Assembly (NCBI GenBank): GCA_036346405.1 | Contig: CM070546.1 | Span: forward strand, 106,894,826 to 106,958,825 | DNA length: 64,000 bases | Direction: 5' to 3' | Source: Phyllostachys edulis | Taxonomy: Eukaryota > Streptophyta > Magnoliopsida > Poales > Poaceae | Shown here: positions 1 to 11,105 of the stretch, piece by piece | How the letters are laid out: each line of letters starts with the position of its first letter | Numbering within the stretch: the first letter of the stretch is position 1 | Notes under the pieces: generated by a model | What the model saw: only the letters and a program-made list of their open reading frames with translations | What the model was told of the DNA's origin: nothing | Database searches by the model: none | Position numbers and translations under genes: made by a program

Positions 1-1248
1 GTTGCCCTTCGTTAGATCAAGATTGCCGCTCACTCCTTTTCCCCTTCGCCTTCCGTTCCCTTCCTCTCCCTCCTCCACCACCCCTCTCCGCTAGCTCTGC
101 CGCTCCTTCTCTCTCTCTCCCTCCCCCACCCCCCTCGATCTCCCTCCCCAGCTGTTGCCTCGGCGCCTCCCCTCCCGTCCATCCCCTCGGCGCGAAGCAA
201 GATATTTCCACAGCTCCTCTCATGCTCTGAATCCCCTCTCCTCCCTCCTTCTTCGTCGGTCCAACCACCTTATCGTCCTTTAGATCGATGGGCGGCCAGC
301 AATGATGTCGATGACCACCACCATCGGGAATCCCTTTAGCCCATCACCATCCGAGCCCATGTCTAGAGGAAGCAGATGCACCGTCCGAGCTCAAGGTATG
401 TAAACCAACCCATTCCAATCAAAATTTTCTTCCTCCTCAACAATCTGATCAAATGGATTCTTTGGGTGCATAGCTGGAGGAGTGGATGCATCTCACAAAT
501 GGGTCAACATAATGCACAAATTCTCCTAGCAATACGGCCGCCGCTCCAATACCTTCTTCTTTGCTAAGAAGTTCGTCACCGTCGTCGTCATCAAGGTAAG
601 TATCATCACTATCCTTTCAAACGATAGGGGAGTGAATATATGTATCTCTTGGATTGTCATACCAATTTAACACCGTTAAATCTTAACATACAAAAGAAAA
701 AAAATCAACCGTACAAATCGAACAACAAAGAATTTAGTTTCCACAAACTGTTTTTTTTTGCGTGTTTTTCACATGTTATGTGGTTGCGGCTTGATATCAC
801 ATTTATTGCAACATTTCTTTGGTTTACATAGACCGATACAAAATTTCGTCCTATAGTTGCTTTTTTAATTCCAGCTAAGGTCAGATAGTTTTCATCGCTG
901 TTGTGCAGGTTGTGTAAGTGCAATTACATTAGGGAGTAGACATCACCAGCTGATGGATATCCTTCATGTTTTGCATTTTGCTCTCTCTTCTTGCCTTTGT
1001 GCTGTTATCTTATTGGCATGTTCTGACACAAGTATCCTAATAGGAACGAAGGAAAATTGCTTATTTCTCTCTATTCTGTATTAATGCCAGTAGTGCACAA
1101 AAACATTGTTGTGGATGTGCTTATATCTAAAAAGGAAGAAAGGGAAAGACATTGTACGACTTTTGCCAGTATAACAACTTCAGTTGAAATTGAAATTTCC
1201 AAATTTCTACTAGAACTGGTCTGATAGGTCCAATGCTTTCTTTTTCAG
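1..1248. other. Left-edge non-coding region with possible 5' leader
   Basis: Positions 1-290 are strongly C/T-rich, like a plant 5' leader. An ATG at 303 opens a short reading frame ending near 395 at a good splice-donor match (CAAG|GTATGT). A second exon-like piece ends at 595 in AAG|GTAAG. I do not recognise the short peptides (about 31 and 19 residues). They could be the 5' exons of a gene whose remainder is the kinase fragment just downstream, or chance splice-like sequence. The rest is AT-rich and shows nothing else. Confidence 0.25.
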
Positions 1249-1596
1249 TTCCTTGTTCATTATCTTTCGTTCTTGAACATGCTGATGTTGATGGAAATGG
1301 GACCATTGATTATGTTGAATTTATATGAGCAACAATGCACATGAATAGACTAGATAAGGAAGACCACATATTTAAAGCTTTCAAATATTTAGTAAGGACC
1401 ACAACACGTAATTTCTCTTCTAACTTTTTTGTAAATTAATCTGGCAACTTTGACATTTTAATTAACTAGCTTGTTGCTTGCAAATTTTTTGTACAGGTAC
1501 ATAACAGTTGATGAGTTGGAAGAAGCTCTGAAGAAGTATGATATGGGTGATAAGACAACAGTTAAAGAAATCATTGCTAAAGTGGATACAGATCAT
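1249..1596 (+). pseudogene. Calcium-dependent protein kinase (CDPK) EF-hand fragment
   Basis: Two exon-like blocks encode part of the calmodulin-like domain of a plant CDPK. Block 1249-1407 follows a TTTTTCAG acceptor and contains an EF-hand loop (DVDGNGTIDYVE) followed by the conserved ATMHMNRL stretch. Block 1497-1596 follows GTACAG and encodes YITVDELEEALKKYDMG and then a VDTDH loop start, ending at a GTGAGT donor. The intervening intron is at the usual CDPK position. There is an in-frame TGA between the EF-hand loop and ATMHMNRL, the DKDNSG loop in block 1 is scrambled, no kinase domain lies upstream in the window, and I see no following DGRINYEEF-type exon. CDPKs sense calcium through four EF hands that relieve autoinhibition. 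This copy is a broken fragment, either a decayed duplicate or a captured piece. Confidence 0.8.
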
Positions 1597-4133
1597 GTGA
1601 GTGACTCCATTGAATGCCTAAGTAACTCCATTGGCTACTGCTTTAGCATCAATCATATGATACATTATTGCTGTTATGAAGATGCAAGATTATATAAATC
1701 ACTGTTGTTGCTAACTTGCTATTCAAATGGAAAATATGATAAATTAAGTTGACGTTGGAGATGTTGAAGGAGGTTTGATTTTCAAAAGATTTTTCTGTCA
1801 TCTCTTTTAGATTTAACTAAAGCGATTAATTAATGTTGGTTCTAAATTGAGTTCAAATGTCATGCAAAAATAAAATGTTGTGCTGCTTGAGTTTTAGAGC
1901 ATGTCATCAGCTATGCTTAATTGAGTACATCCTTTTCATAAACATGATCTTTTAGTGTGGGGAATATTTGTGTATATAGGCTACCCTCCATGATATTATC
2001 TTTGCATACACTCCTGGTATAATTATGGAGATCTATCGTATATTTTGCTTACCGAGGTGCTTCTCATGTCTTTTTCTTATGAACGAGCGAAACATGGGCT
2101 TAAAATTATGGTTTTCTATAGATTTGGCTGCTTAAATTATCGTATCAATGTCCGCCGCATATTTAAAAACAACCTAATTGGTGGAATTAATAAGTATGTG
2201 TCAGTTCAGTTAATTTGCTTGAAAACATTTGATCCATTGAATATATACGAAGTGTGGTTGTTTAGCACCTTACCAGGTAAATTTATTTGTTTAGAGTAAC
2301 CTCATATACAATATATGTTTTATCCAAATATGCACTGAATTTGTATACACATTGCCTTCCGTTTCATTTGATTTGCCACTTGCCTTCACTTGTGTTGTTG
2401 ACTTATTGTACTCCTTGAAAATGGGTTCATGCTCCATTTTTGATGTGATGGCTGCTTTAAAGTAAAAGTGAGTTATATAAGATTTCGAAGGGTTGAGATT
2501 GAGAGCTTTCTTTTTCACTGTATGTATATTTGCAAATTTCCCCCTTTTTGTCATGAAATTAGGAAGAAAGTGGAGTATGTACATCTCTAGACACATATGC
2601 TAATTTAGCATTATCAAAAGAACAAAATCATTGCATGTTTGTCTATTGATCTCCCCACGGTAGTTTAGACCTTAGACTAAAATTGTAAGTACTAGCTGTT
2701 TATATTTTGTTGTTTATGAAACAGATGGGTCCATGCTTTTCAAGCATGAGTGTAAGCATGCAACGATTTGGCTGGCGGGCCAAATATTTTTTTGATGTTA
2801 ATATTGTTGTGCCAAACTTATTTTGCTTGCAGGTGGTGAGCCATCTATTTTGCTAGTGTTTATGGCCACCCGCCAAAATTTATGTAGGACTTTATTGACC
2901 TGGATCTCATGCGATGGCGAGATTTATGATATATTTCTAGGTGTCCTTCTCACCTCTGTCTACCAATTCTCTTAGTAGATAATGATAGCAAAACTGAAAA
3001 AACTAATATCAGGTTAGCATTTCGCCACTGCTATAAATTTTCTTCGTAAGCTCCTTCAAATTAATTAGTTGACTAGCTATATTGGTACACTAACTCAGGT
3101 TAGCTAATCAAACTGCCTACAATGCAATTTTTTGGTAGGGATAGACACAATCAACCTCTGTTAGTAGCGCTCCCTTTGCACCCTCCTGGTGAGGACCGTC
3201 GCGCTGGTAAGCCCTCCTGCTCATCTTCCAATGTCATTCTACATACATTTTTATTTTCCAGAGTTTGTAATATTCGCACTTATGCTTCGCCCTTATGGTT
3301 TGCATGGTTGTGAATGGTGTGTGCTCATTTATATGCACTTGCATAAAAAAAAGGTTTATACACTTTGAAATGATAACAGGCTTGCTGAAATTCAAGAACA
3401 ATACATGGGCCAAAGTACATAGCTTTTACTAATCAATTTCAGCACGTAGACTATTCATGCGACAATTTAGTTGAGAAGCAACACTGCGAAGTGATTTGTA
3501 AGACAAAAATATGCAAGATAGTTTTATATTTGGCCTTTTATGCTATAGATAGTTTACATGCCTTGGATAGAATAGCTGGAAGACTCTCATGCCTCAATAC
3601 AGTAACTGCAAGGCTTACAACACCTATTCTTCTTTGATTTCTTTCGAGGTTACCGGTAAGAAGTGCTTACCCTTGATTTGCATATCCATTCTTCATTACC
3701 ATGATGATCTATTAATTTAGAGTTTAGTAAGGACACAACACTGCAATATGTACTGTGAAAGAACAAGTCGATACAATTTGTATTTGACCTTTCCTATTTT
3801 ATAGATAGGCACAACTGAAGGTGCGTGCACGAGATTAAGAGCTTTGCAGCTGCATAAATGCAGATTCACTATTAGCAATAACAGAGTGCTCAATCTGTCG
3901 CTTACAAATTTCTTTCATTGTACCATTTGTTTTATTATGTTTTTTTTACATAATTCTACACGGAAATGGCATGTGACATCTATAACCTTCCCCTGGGAGC
4001 AGCTTCATCTGATTTGGCAGGGATCGAGTCACCGTGTATGCTACAACAATTGCAAGAAGACATACTGCAAATGTTAGCTGGCACCCACATCGAGTTGCAC
4101 TACCGGACAATATCCCAACAGGCCCTCGCAAAG
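1597..4133. other. AT-rich intergenic or intronic sequence with unassigned exon-like pieces
   Basis: Mostly AT-rich with no long reading frame. Two short pieces look exon-like. One is near 3122-3208 and ends at a GT. The other is 3966-4133, open for about 56 residues (GIESPCMLQQLQED in the middle) up to the point where the hAT element inserted. After the element, 5403-5450 reads QQMREKLAEAQDK. These may belong to one decayed plus-strand gene, but I do not recognise the family. Confidence 0.3.
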
Positions 4134-5244
4134 CCTACAAGCAGTGGCGGACCTAGGATTACATTTTAGCTATGGCGGAGTCGTAGCGCATTGACAGTCT
4201 TCTTCGGCGTCAATTAATATTTCAAGACAACTTGTGCTCACAAGATGAACAGCAAGAAAATTCCAAGACAAGCTCGTGAATCGTGATGCCAAAGTTACAG
4301 AACTAAATCTCGCAATGCCAAATGCAAATGCTAGGCTCCAGCGATTGAGAACAACGTATCTACATGCCACACCAAAATCCCCAAAAAAAAATTAACCAAG
4401 AAAGAGAGGAAACAACACCTGGATGGATCAGCGTGTGCGGCGACCCACGGCTCGACCATCGCCGCGCCGAATGAGTCGGTCCCCTTCACCAGTTCGCCAT
4501 CATCCGTCCGCACACGGCGAGGTTGACCTGCTTGGCAATCCATCGCAGGCTCGCAGCACGGTGACCCCGTCCTCGAACGCGGCGCTTGGGAGCAGCGTCG
4601 CCGCCTGTAGCCCTGGACTCTGGACTCTGGAGAAGCGTCGCGCGGCACCTCGGCCCTCGATGCTCGAGGCTCGAACCCTCGACAGTCGACAGCTCGACGC
4701 TCTGTCGCCAACTCGCGGCGCCTTGCCCTACGCTCCGTTGGCGGCTAGGCTTAGCACTGCTCCGCTTTCATTCGGCTCGCCTCGCCTCGCCCGCTTCTGC
4801 CACCCTGGCTGGATTGGATCTAGATTCGAGTCTCGCCTCGCGCTCCATCGCTCGAGGCCTCGCCTCGCCTCGCTCGCTTGCTCCGCCCATGTCGGCACGC
4901 CAGCGCCGTCAAGCGCCACTCACCTCGCCGCTGCCTGCCATTGCCGCCGCCGCCTAGGGTTGGGTGAGACCGTGAGAGCAGAGGGAATTGGGGATTGGGC
5001 GAGTCGGCGAGAGGCAGAGAGCAAATGGGACTTGAGGAGTCTCGGTTGGGCTGGTTGGGCCGGCCCAGCAACGGAGGATTTGGAACCCAGGAAGAGCCAG
5101 AAACGAAGGCTTGAGCCACGTACGCAGGAGCCTGTCTTCTCCGACGCCGGTGGAGGAAAGACCGGGTAGGGGGAATCCTGGTCGGCGGTAGCTCTGGCGG
5201 ATGCCAGAGCTCGCCAGAATGGTGGGTCCGCCCCTGCCTACAAG
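4134..5244. mobile_element. Non-autonomous hAT transposon with 8-bp target duplication
   Basis: The element spans 4142-5236 (1,095 bp). Its left end is CAGTGGCGGACC and its right end GGTCCGCCCCTG, a 12-bp terminal inverted repeat with one mismatch. Both sides carry the same 8-bp direct repeat CCTACAAG (4134-4141 and 5237-5244), the target-site length of hAT elements. The interior changes from AT-rich to GC-rich near 4420. Its long reading frames are low-complexity Arg/Ser/Pro/Ala products with no BED zinc finger or hAT dimerisation motif, so no transposase is encoded. It must have moved with a transposase supplied by another element. The GC-rich core may be captured host DNA, but I could not identify a source gene. 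Confidence 0.92.
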
Positions 5245-5820
5245 AGTTACTTTCGGTGCGTATCATTGTATAATATGATTATTTCCTGTTAGCTTGGCCT
5301 ATTTTATTTTCCTTCGGTTCTGTAACAAATTAAGCAGTGCTGTTTTTGGGCTATCTTTGTGTTAACCTGACGCGATAACAAGAAAGCTCTTCAAAGATGG
5401 TTCTCCTATAGGCAGCAGATGAGAGAAAAATTAGCTGAGGCCCAGGACAAGTCCCATATACATTAATCCTGTTTGTAAGTTTATTTTAGATGATTAGTAC
5501 TTGCTACCCGCTAGATTGCAAAACTATTAGATACAACATCTAGAACTTTATTCTAGCTTTTGCCTTTATAGTTTACTCATCCATATTTACTATACCATTA
5601 TGTATGGTGCACCTATATTGGGTTCTATCTGTGTATAATTGCTGCTTTGACTGAACAATTGTGCAATGGTTCAAATGATAACTCACTACATTAAGGGTTG
5701 CTTCATGCCTGCATTTTCTCAGCTTTTATGTTTCATGCTGAGTTGTGCACGGGCTGCCCGAGTTCTACACGTGCGTAGCATGCCTTAAGAGGTGATATTA
5801 GAAAAGCGACCAGCCAAACT
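5245..5820. other. AT-rich sequence between hAT element and fold-back element
   Basis: No convincing gene. A short open piece near 5400-5455 (QQMREKLAEAQDK) preceded by TAG could be an exon remnant. Nothing else is supported. Confidence 0.3.
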
Positions 5821-5824
5821 CAAG

Positions 5825-6415
5825 AAGAATTTTTTAATTTTTTATTTACAAAACTAAGTAGTCGTCCAAAACAATTACAAAACTAGGTTCCTATCACCAT
5901 TTTAATTGGCGACAGGGACCCTGTTGCTCAAAGAGAACAGTGGGGGAGGTTCCTGTCGTCAGTTCAATTAGAGATAGGATTCCTGTCGCTATTTGAATTG
6001 GCGACAGGTTTATAGGAATTTTTAAATATAGTAAATGAGCTTAAAAAATTACTATTTTTTGGAGCCTTCTGACATAGTGTAATTGCTTGTGTAATTTTTC
6101 TATAATTTTATCCATTATGAATTTTTCTCCAAAATTCCTACAAATAGTATACGTAAATGAATTTTAAAGAAAAATTCAGAACGGATAAAATTATGAAAAA
6201 ATTACAAAAGCAAATACACTATGTCAGAAGGCTACACAAAAAAATATCATATTTTTTTTAGCTCATTTGATATATTTAAAAAATTTTAGAAACCTGTCGC
6301 CAATTCAAATAGCAACAAAAATCCTGTCGCTAATTGAATTGGTGATAGAAATATCCTCTACTATTCCTTTGGACGACAGAGTCCGAGACCTAGTTTTGTA
6401 GAGAAAAATTCGACT
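5825..6415. mobile_element. Large fold-back (long inverted repeat) element upstream of CAS
   Basis: The left arm (about 5825-6120) and right arm (about 6160-6415) are inverted copies of each other. Matching landmarks are ACAAAACTA with GTCGTCC on the left against GGACGAC with TAGTTTTGT on the right; TTTGAATTGGCGACAGG at 5991-6007 against its complement near 6296-6311; and CCTTCTGACATAGTGT at 6065-6080 against ACACTATGTCAGAAGG at 6218-6233. The centre is AT-rich near 6140. Arms of about 250 bp with no coding capacity fit a fold-back or MITE-like DNA element. I could not fix a target duplication, so the ends are approximate to about 20 bp. It stops about 290 bp before the CAS start codon. Confidence 0.75.
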
Positions 6416-6706
6416 AGCGTAGGATGAAAATGAAAACGATAAAAAGAAAGAAAAAACAATACCCAACCAAGGCCCAGCCTTCTTTTCCATGAGGCCTAAC
6501 TCCAACGGCTCCCCTCTCCTCATTACCTTTTCCCATTTCTTCCTTGCATCGATCGAGCGAGCCTTCCTTAACCTTAAAGCGCCCCACTCTCTCTCCAACC
6601 CCTCTTCGCCACGAGAATTTCAAAAACTCTACCTCCGCACCCCACCCTTCCTCCCGATCTCCCGGACCCTAAACCCTAGCCGCCCCAGATTGTCGCGGCG
6701 GCGGAA

Positions 6707-9652
6707 ATGGAAGTGCCGCCGGAGATGCTCGACACCCTGGCGGGGTGGTTCGCGCAGTCGCTCTCCCCCGACACCGCCGCGCGCCGCGCCGCCTCGCAGA
6801 ACCTCTCCTCCGCTGCCGCAACCCCCGGTTTCGCGCTCGCGCTCCTCGGCCTCGCCTCCTCCCCGCGCCACGACCTCGAGGCCCGCCTCGCCGCCTCCGT
6901 CAACTTCAAGAACCTGCTCCGCCGCCGCTGGCCCAAGCCCTCCCCCGACGCCGACGACGCTGACCACCTCCCGGCCTCCGACTGCGCCATCATCAAGGCC
7001 CACCTCCTCCAGCTCCTCCTCACTGCCCCGCCCCTCATCCAGGCGCAGCTCTCCGAGGCCCTAGCCGCCGCCGCAGCCTCCGACTTCCCCGCCAAGTGGG
7101 AGTCGCTCCTGCCGTCCATCGTCTCCTCCCTCGGCACCGCAATCTCCGCGGGGGACGTCCCCGCGACCAACTCCCTCCTCGCCGCCGCGGCCTCCCTCTT
7201 CTCCAGCTTCAGCAACGCCTTCGACAACAACGCCCTCCGCCTCGACCTCAAGTACTGCCTCGAGAACTTCGCCGCGCCCCACCTCGAGGTCTTCCTCTCC
7301 ACCTCCCGCCGCCTTCAGGCTGCTGCAGCCACGGCAAACCCGCTCGAACTCCGCCCGGTGTTCGAGTGCCTTCGCCTCTGCTGTGAGATCTTCTATTCGC
7401 TCAACTCCGTGGACCTGCCCGAGTTCTTCGAGGACCACATGCGTGAGTGGATGACAGAGTTTCGTGCATTCCTCACCACCTCCTACCCGCCGCCCATTGA
7501 GGCAGACGGTGGCCCTGATGCACTCCGCTCCGCTGTGTGTGATAACCTGCAGCTGTACATGGAGAAGTACGAGGAGGAGTTCAGGGGATACCTGAAGGAG
7601 TTTGTAGAGGCTGTGTGGAGGCTCCTCATGGCGCCAACGGCCTCGCCGTCCTGCGGGCAGCTTGCGGTGACTGCAATAAGGTTCTTGACAACAGTCGCTG
7701 AGAGTGTGTACCATGCGTTGTTTGGGAGCCCTGAGGCAATGAAGCAGATATGTGATAGTGTTGTTGTGCCTAACCTGCGCTTGCGGGATGAGGATGAGGA
7801 GTTGTTTGAGGGGAACTGGGTGGAATATGTCAGGCGTGACGCAGAGGGGAGTGATGCGGATACTCTGAGGCGTGCTGCATGCCGGTTGCTGCGGGGGCTT
7901 GCAGCGAACTACCGGGAGCAGGTGGCTGCACTTGTTTCAGCGCAGGTTCAGCAGATGTTGGCTGCATACGCAGCTGATCGGGCAAACAACTGGAAGGAGA
8001 AGGATGCTGCAATATACCTTGTTATCGCTCTTATGCAGAAGCCCGGTGCCACAGGTGGTGGGACACCTGTGGTTGACATGGAGAGCTTCTTTAAGTCTGT
8101 GATCGTGCCCGAGCTGCAGGCCCCTGATTGGCAGTCTGAGCCAATGCTGAAGGCAACCGTTCTGAGGTTCTTGAAGGAGTTCAAGGATCAGATCCCCAAA
8201 GCCACTTCACTAGCACTGCTTCCAAGTGTGATAAGGTTCCTGACACATGAATCCAATGTTGTCCATTCCTATGCCGCAACCTTTATCGAGAACCTGCTGA
8301 TCATCAAGGATGTGGTCCCGGTACCAGGGGTGAACGTGGTGACCAGGGCTCCACGTTATGTTGCTGCCGATATCAACCCATTTGCCCAGCAGATTATTCA
8401 GAACCTGTCCAAGGCGCTAAGTTTTCCTGATTCGTATGAGAACCCCTATCTGATGAAGTGCCTGTTGAGAGTGCTTGGGATTGCCAATGTTGCCGGCCAA
8501 ATCGTTCATGAGATTACTGCTCGTCTTGTGGGTATTCTCATGGAAGTGTGCAATAACCCCAAGAACCCTGACTTTAACCATTACTTGTTTGAGGCTCTGG
8601 CAGCTGTGATTGGCCGGGCTGGTGAGCAGGACCCAGCACTACTCCCTGGATTTGAGGCAAGCCTTTTCCCAGTGCTCCAGAGGATATTGGTTGAGGACAT
8701 CTCAGAGTTCTGGCCATATGCTTTCCAGATATTCGCACAACTTGTCAATTTGAGCCGACCACCTCTCTCACAGAATTACATGCAGCTGTTTGGTGTCCTG
8801 CTGAGCAATGCAACTTGGGACCGACCACCGTGTGTTCCAGCCTTGGTTCGCTTGCTGCGAGCATTCCTTCGGAAAATTCCAAATGAGCTAAACCAAGAGG
8901 GCCGGCTGCCAAATATCCTAGTGATATTCCGTAGTCTCCTTTCGCGAAGCAGCACTGAAGATTCTGCATTCTACATGCTTAACACACTAGTGGAAAATGT
9001 TGGTTTTGACATTATGAATCCGTACATAAGTGAGATATGGAGTGCTCTGTTTACTCGACTACAGACTAGGCAGGCAGTGAAGTTTGTGAATTCTCTTGTG
9101 GTCTTCATGTCCTTAGTGTTGGTCAAATATGGGCCAGTTGTTCTTGTCAGTTCCGTCGATGCAATTCAGCCAAATCTTTTCACCACAATCCTTCAGCGTT
9201 TTTGGATCCCCAATCTCAAATCGATCAAAGGGTCTCTTGAAGTTAAGCTGACAGCAGTTGCCTCAACAAAGTTGCTTTGTGAGTCTGCTGTACTGTTGGA
9301 TGCTGCTGCTGCCCAATCATGGGGCAAATTGCTTGACAGCATCGTTGCACTGTTGTCCAGAACGAACCAAGATGGAGCACAAGAAGAGCAAAATGACGGC
9401 ACTGATGCAGTGGATATTCAGAAGACATCAGGTTATTCGGTCTCATTTGTACGCCTTCAATATGCTGGGAAAAGTGAAGATGATCTGCTGAAAGAAGTAA
9501 ATGATCCAAAACAGCTTCTGGTCACATCCCTGGCCACACTTTCTGCGCAGTCTCCTGGGAGGTTTGGTCCTATCATTGAGCAGCATGTGGACCCAGCAAA
9601 CAAAAGCGTTCTTATTCAACTTTGCTCTGCCTACAATACCAACATTGTCTAG
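6707..9652 (+). CDS. CAS: CAS/CSE1-type exportin-2 (importin-alpha re-exporter)
   Basis: A 981-residue protein in a single uninterrupted frame, close to the length of the family elsewhere (about 960-970 residues in yeast and human). Exportin-2 binds RanGTP and carries importin-alpha back from the nucleus to the cytoplasm, so that nuclear import can continue. The N-terminus is an importin-beta N-terminal domain; residues about 64-72 give SVNFKNLLR, typical of this domain, where the first helices meet Ran. HEAT-like helical repeats and the Cse1 region follow, with conserved stretches such as NPYLMKCLLRVLG near 580, and a CAS/CSE1 C-terminal region. The start at 6707 is supported by the family N-terminus (EMLDTLAGWFAQSLSPD) directly after it. 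The 5' half is very GC-rich with C or G at most third positions and the 3' half is closer to neutral, the usual grass gradient. Intronless structure is unusual among the genes of this window. No frameshift or missing segment is seen. Confidence 0.97.
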   Translation: MEVPPEMLDTLAGWFAQSLSPDTAARRAASQNLSSAAATPGFALALLGLASSPRHDLEARLAASVNFKNLLRRRWPKPSPDADDADHLPASDCAIIKAHLLQLLLTAPPLIQAQLSEALAAAAASDFPAKWESLLPSIVSSLGTAISAGDVPATNSLLAAAASLFSSFSNAFDNNALRLDLKYCLENFAAPHLEVFLSTSRRLQAAAATANPLELRPVFECLRLCCEIFYSLNSVDLPEFFEDHMREWMTEFRAFLTTSYPPPIEADGGPDALRSAVCDNLQLYMEKYEEEFRGYLKEFVEAVWRLLMAPTASPSCGQLAVTAIRFLTTVAESVYHALFGSPEAMKQICDSVVVPNLRLRDEDEELFEGNWVEYVRRDAEGSDADTLRRAACRLLRGLAANYREQVAALVSAQVQQMLAAYAADRANNWKEKDAAIYLVIALMQKPGATGGGTPVVDMESFFKSVIVPELQAPDWQSEPMLKATVLRFLKEFKDQIPKATSLALLPSVIRFLTHESNVVHSYAATFIENLLIIKDVVPVPGVNVVTRAPRYVAADINPFAQQIIQNLSKALSFPDSYENPYLMKCLLRVLGIANVAGQIVHEITARLVGILMEVCNNPKNPDFNHYLFEALAAVIGRAGEQDPALLPGFEASLFPVLQRILVEDISEFWPYAFQIFAQLVNLSRPPLSQNYMQLFGVLLSNATWDRPPCVPALVRLLRAFLRKIPNELNQEGRLPNILVIFRSLLSRSSTEDSAFYMLNTLVENVGFDIMNPYISEIWSALFTRLQTRQAVKFVNSLVVFMSLVLVKYGPVVLVSSVDAIQPNLFTTILQRFWIPNLKSIKGSLEVKLTAVASTKLLCESAVLLDAAAAQSWGKLLDSIVALLSRTNQDGAQEEQNDGTDAVDIQKTSGYSVSFVRLQYAGKSEDDLLKEVNDPKQLLVTSLATLSAQSPGRFGPIIEQHVDPANKSVLIQLCSAYNTNIV

Positions 9653-10010
9653 GTAAACAACTTCTCAGTTTTCGGGTTTTCGTTTTGAAATTCCTTTCTA
9701 GTTTCAACATACTAGTCATGCTCCAACCTCTACTGCCCAAATCTAATTTTGAATTTTGAATGATGTCTAATTTTGAATTTTGAATGATGTCGGGGCAAAT
9801 TAATGCCCATATATAAATGTATGTAAGTAAGACTAAGCATGACATTTAAATACAGACTTAATAACTAGTCATGTATACCATTATTCCTAGGGTAACAAAG
9901 GATAGGGTCCAAGTTTAAGGATTGAAAGTTTATACTTGATTAGCATCAATGTATTAACTATAAGCTAAGTCAACATAATTGTATAAAGCATAGCATGCAA
10001 TTTCATAATT
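9653..10010. other. CAS 3' flank with a short direct repeat
   Basis: This is the likely CAS 3' UTR and spacer. Positions about 9742-9789 hold two tandem copies of a 24-bp AT-rich unit (TCTAATTTTGAATTTTGAATGATG). No further gene is visible. Confidence 0.5.
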
Positions 10011-10643
10011 TAAAACCATGCTTATTATATGTAAATTAGGCGACGCTAAGCTGCCGCCTTGCGGTAAGTATTTGTGAGTCAAAGCGTCCGCCTTGTCGTC
10101 GCCGTCGCCTTCTGTCGTCGCTTGCTCGGCGTGGCGAAGTCGAAATGAATGAGCGTGGGAGGAGGGGAGGAGGGAGGAGGAGGAGGCCCATTGCCCCGCT
10201 TGTTGCCGCTGCCGTCGCTTGCCATTGCCAATGAAGGAAGCAATGAATGAGTGGGTGAGGAGCCAGGAGGAGGAGGAGGAGGAGGCGCCGCGGGAGGAGG
10301 AGGAGGAGGAGGAGGCGCCACGCAAGAAGGAGGGCGTGAAGTGAGGTGGCGATGGGGATTAGGGTATAGGTAGGAATCTGGTTGCTTGGGTGCTTGGGTG
10401 GCCCAACGCCATGCCCGCCCATCTTTTTTCTTTTCTTTAATGTTATAGAGCTAGGATCTTATATGGCGACTTCTATGGTTATCTTTGTAAGACCATGAAT
10501 CCATGCTAGTTCGTGAACCTAAAAGGTATACCCTTAACGCTTAGGATACGTAGGCGTCGCCGCTTTACGCCTTACCGCTTAAAAGGTGTGAGGGGGGTAG
10601 GTCGCCTCGCCTCGCCTTACCGCCTTAATAACCATGTTTAAAA
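10011..10643. mobile_element. Probable non-autonomous DNA transposon, superfamily unassigned
   Basis: The two ends are loosely inverted. The left has AAACCATGCTTATTA followed by a GGCGACGC-rich segment; the right has GGCGAGGCG-rich sequence followed by TTAATAACCATGTTT. The body contains GGA-triplet runs (10262-10316) that create long but low-complexity reading frames on the minus strand. There is no transposase. I could not define a target duplication. Confidence 0.45.
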
Positions 10644-10759
10644 CAATATAATTTGCATTCAAATGTAGGTGCAAATGATCAAAGTGTTGACCCCCCTTGC
10701 TCATCATTCTGATAGCATTGGTCTTGATCTCACCCGTGCCCTTATATTACTGCTCTGTC

Positions 10760-10830
10760 ATGATTTCAGATTCTAATTACGTCGAACCCAATAACGCCTG
10801 GATACGATCGAACCCAATAACGCATGGATA
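10760..10830. repeat. Short direct repeat, two copies
   Basis: The unit TCGAACCCAATAACGC followed by C/ATGGATA occurs twice, about 25 bp apart, immediately before the 47-bp array. It may be a degenerate outer part of the same repeat region. Confidence 0.6.
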
Positions 10831-10873
10831 TGATCATATGAAATCCAATAAATCCAGAGGCACTCGAGGCAAA

Positions 10874-11105
10874 AGGAAATACTGCAGACAAAAGTAGATA
10901 AATATAAGAGTGTTTGAAGAAGGAAATACTTCAAACGAAACTAGATATATCTAAAAGTGTTTGAAGAAGGAAATACTTCAGACAAAAGTAGATAAATCTA
11001 AGAGTGTTTGAAGAAGGAAATACTTCAAATGGAATTAGATGTATCCACGGGTATTTTGAAAGAAGGAAATACTTCGGATAAAAATAGATAAATCCAAACT
11101 TTATA
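10874..11105. repeat. 47-bp tandem repeat, five copies
   Basis: Units begin with AGGAAATACT at 10874, 10921, 10968, 11015 and 11064. The spacing is 47, 47, 47 and 49 bp. Each unit continues with a CAGACAAAAGTAGATAAAT-like core and ends TGTTTGAAGA. Alternate units differ in a consistent way (AGACAAAAGTAGATAAAT against AAACGAAACTAGATATAT), which suggests a former two-unit higher-order repeat. It has no coding sense. Confidence 0.93.

Noticed and set aside
4423..5169. 248-codon open frame inside the hAT element as a gene
   Set aside because: Arg/Ser/Ala-rich low-complexity product, open on both strands because of high GC; no domain.
6629..7714. Long minus-strand frames opposite CAS
   Set aside because: Shadows of the GC-rich CAS 5' half; Gly/Glu/Arg-rich with no domain.
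10036..10422. Proline-rich and leucine-rich minus-strand proteins
   Set aside because: They arise from GGA triplet repeats read in three frames.
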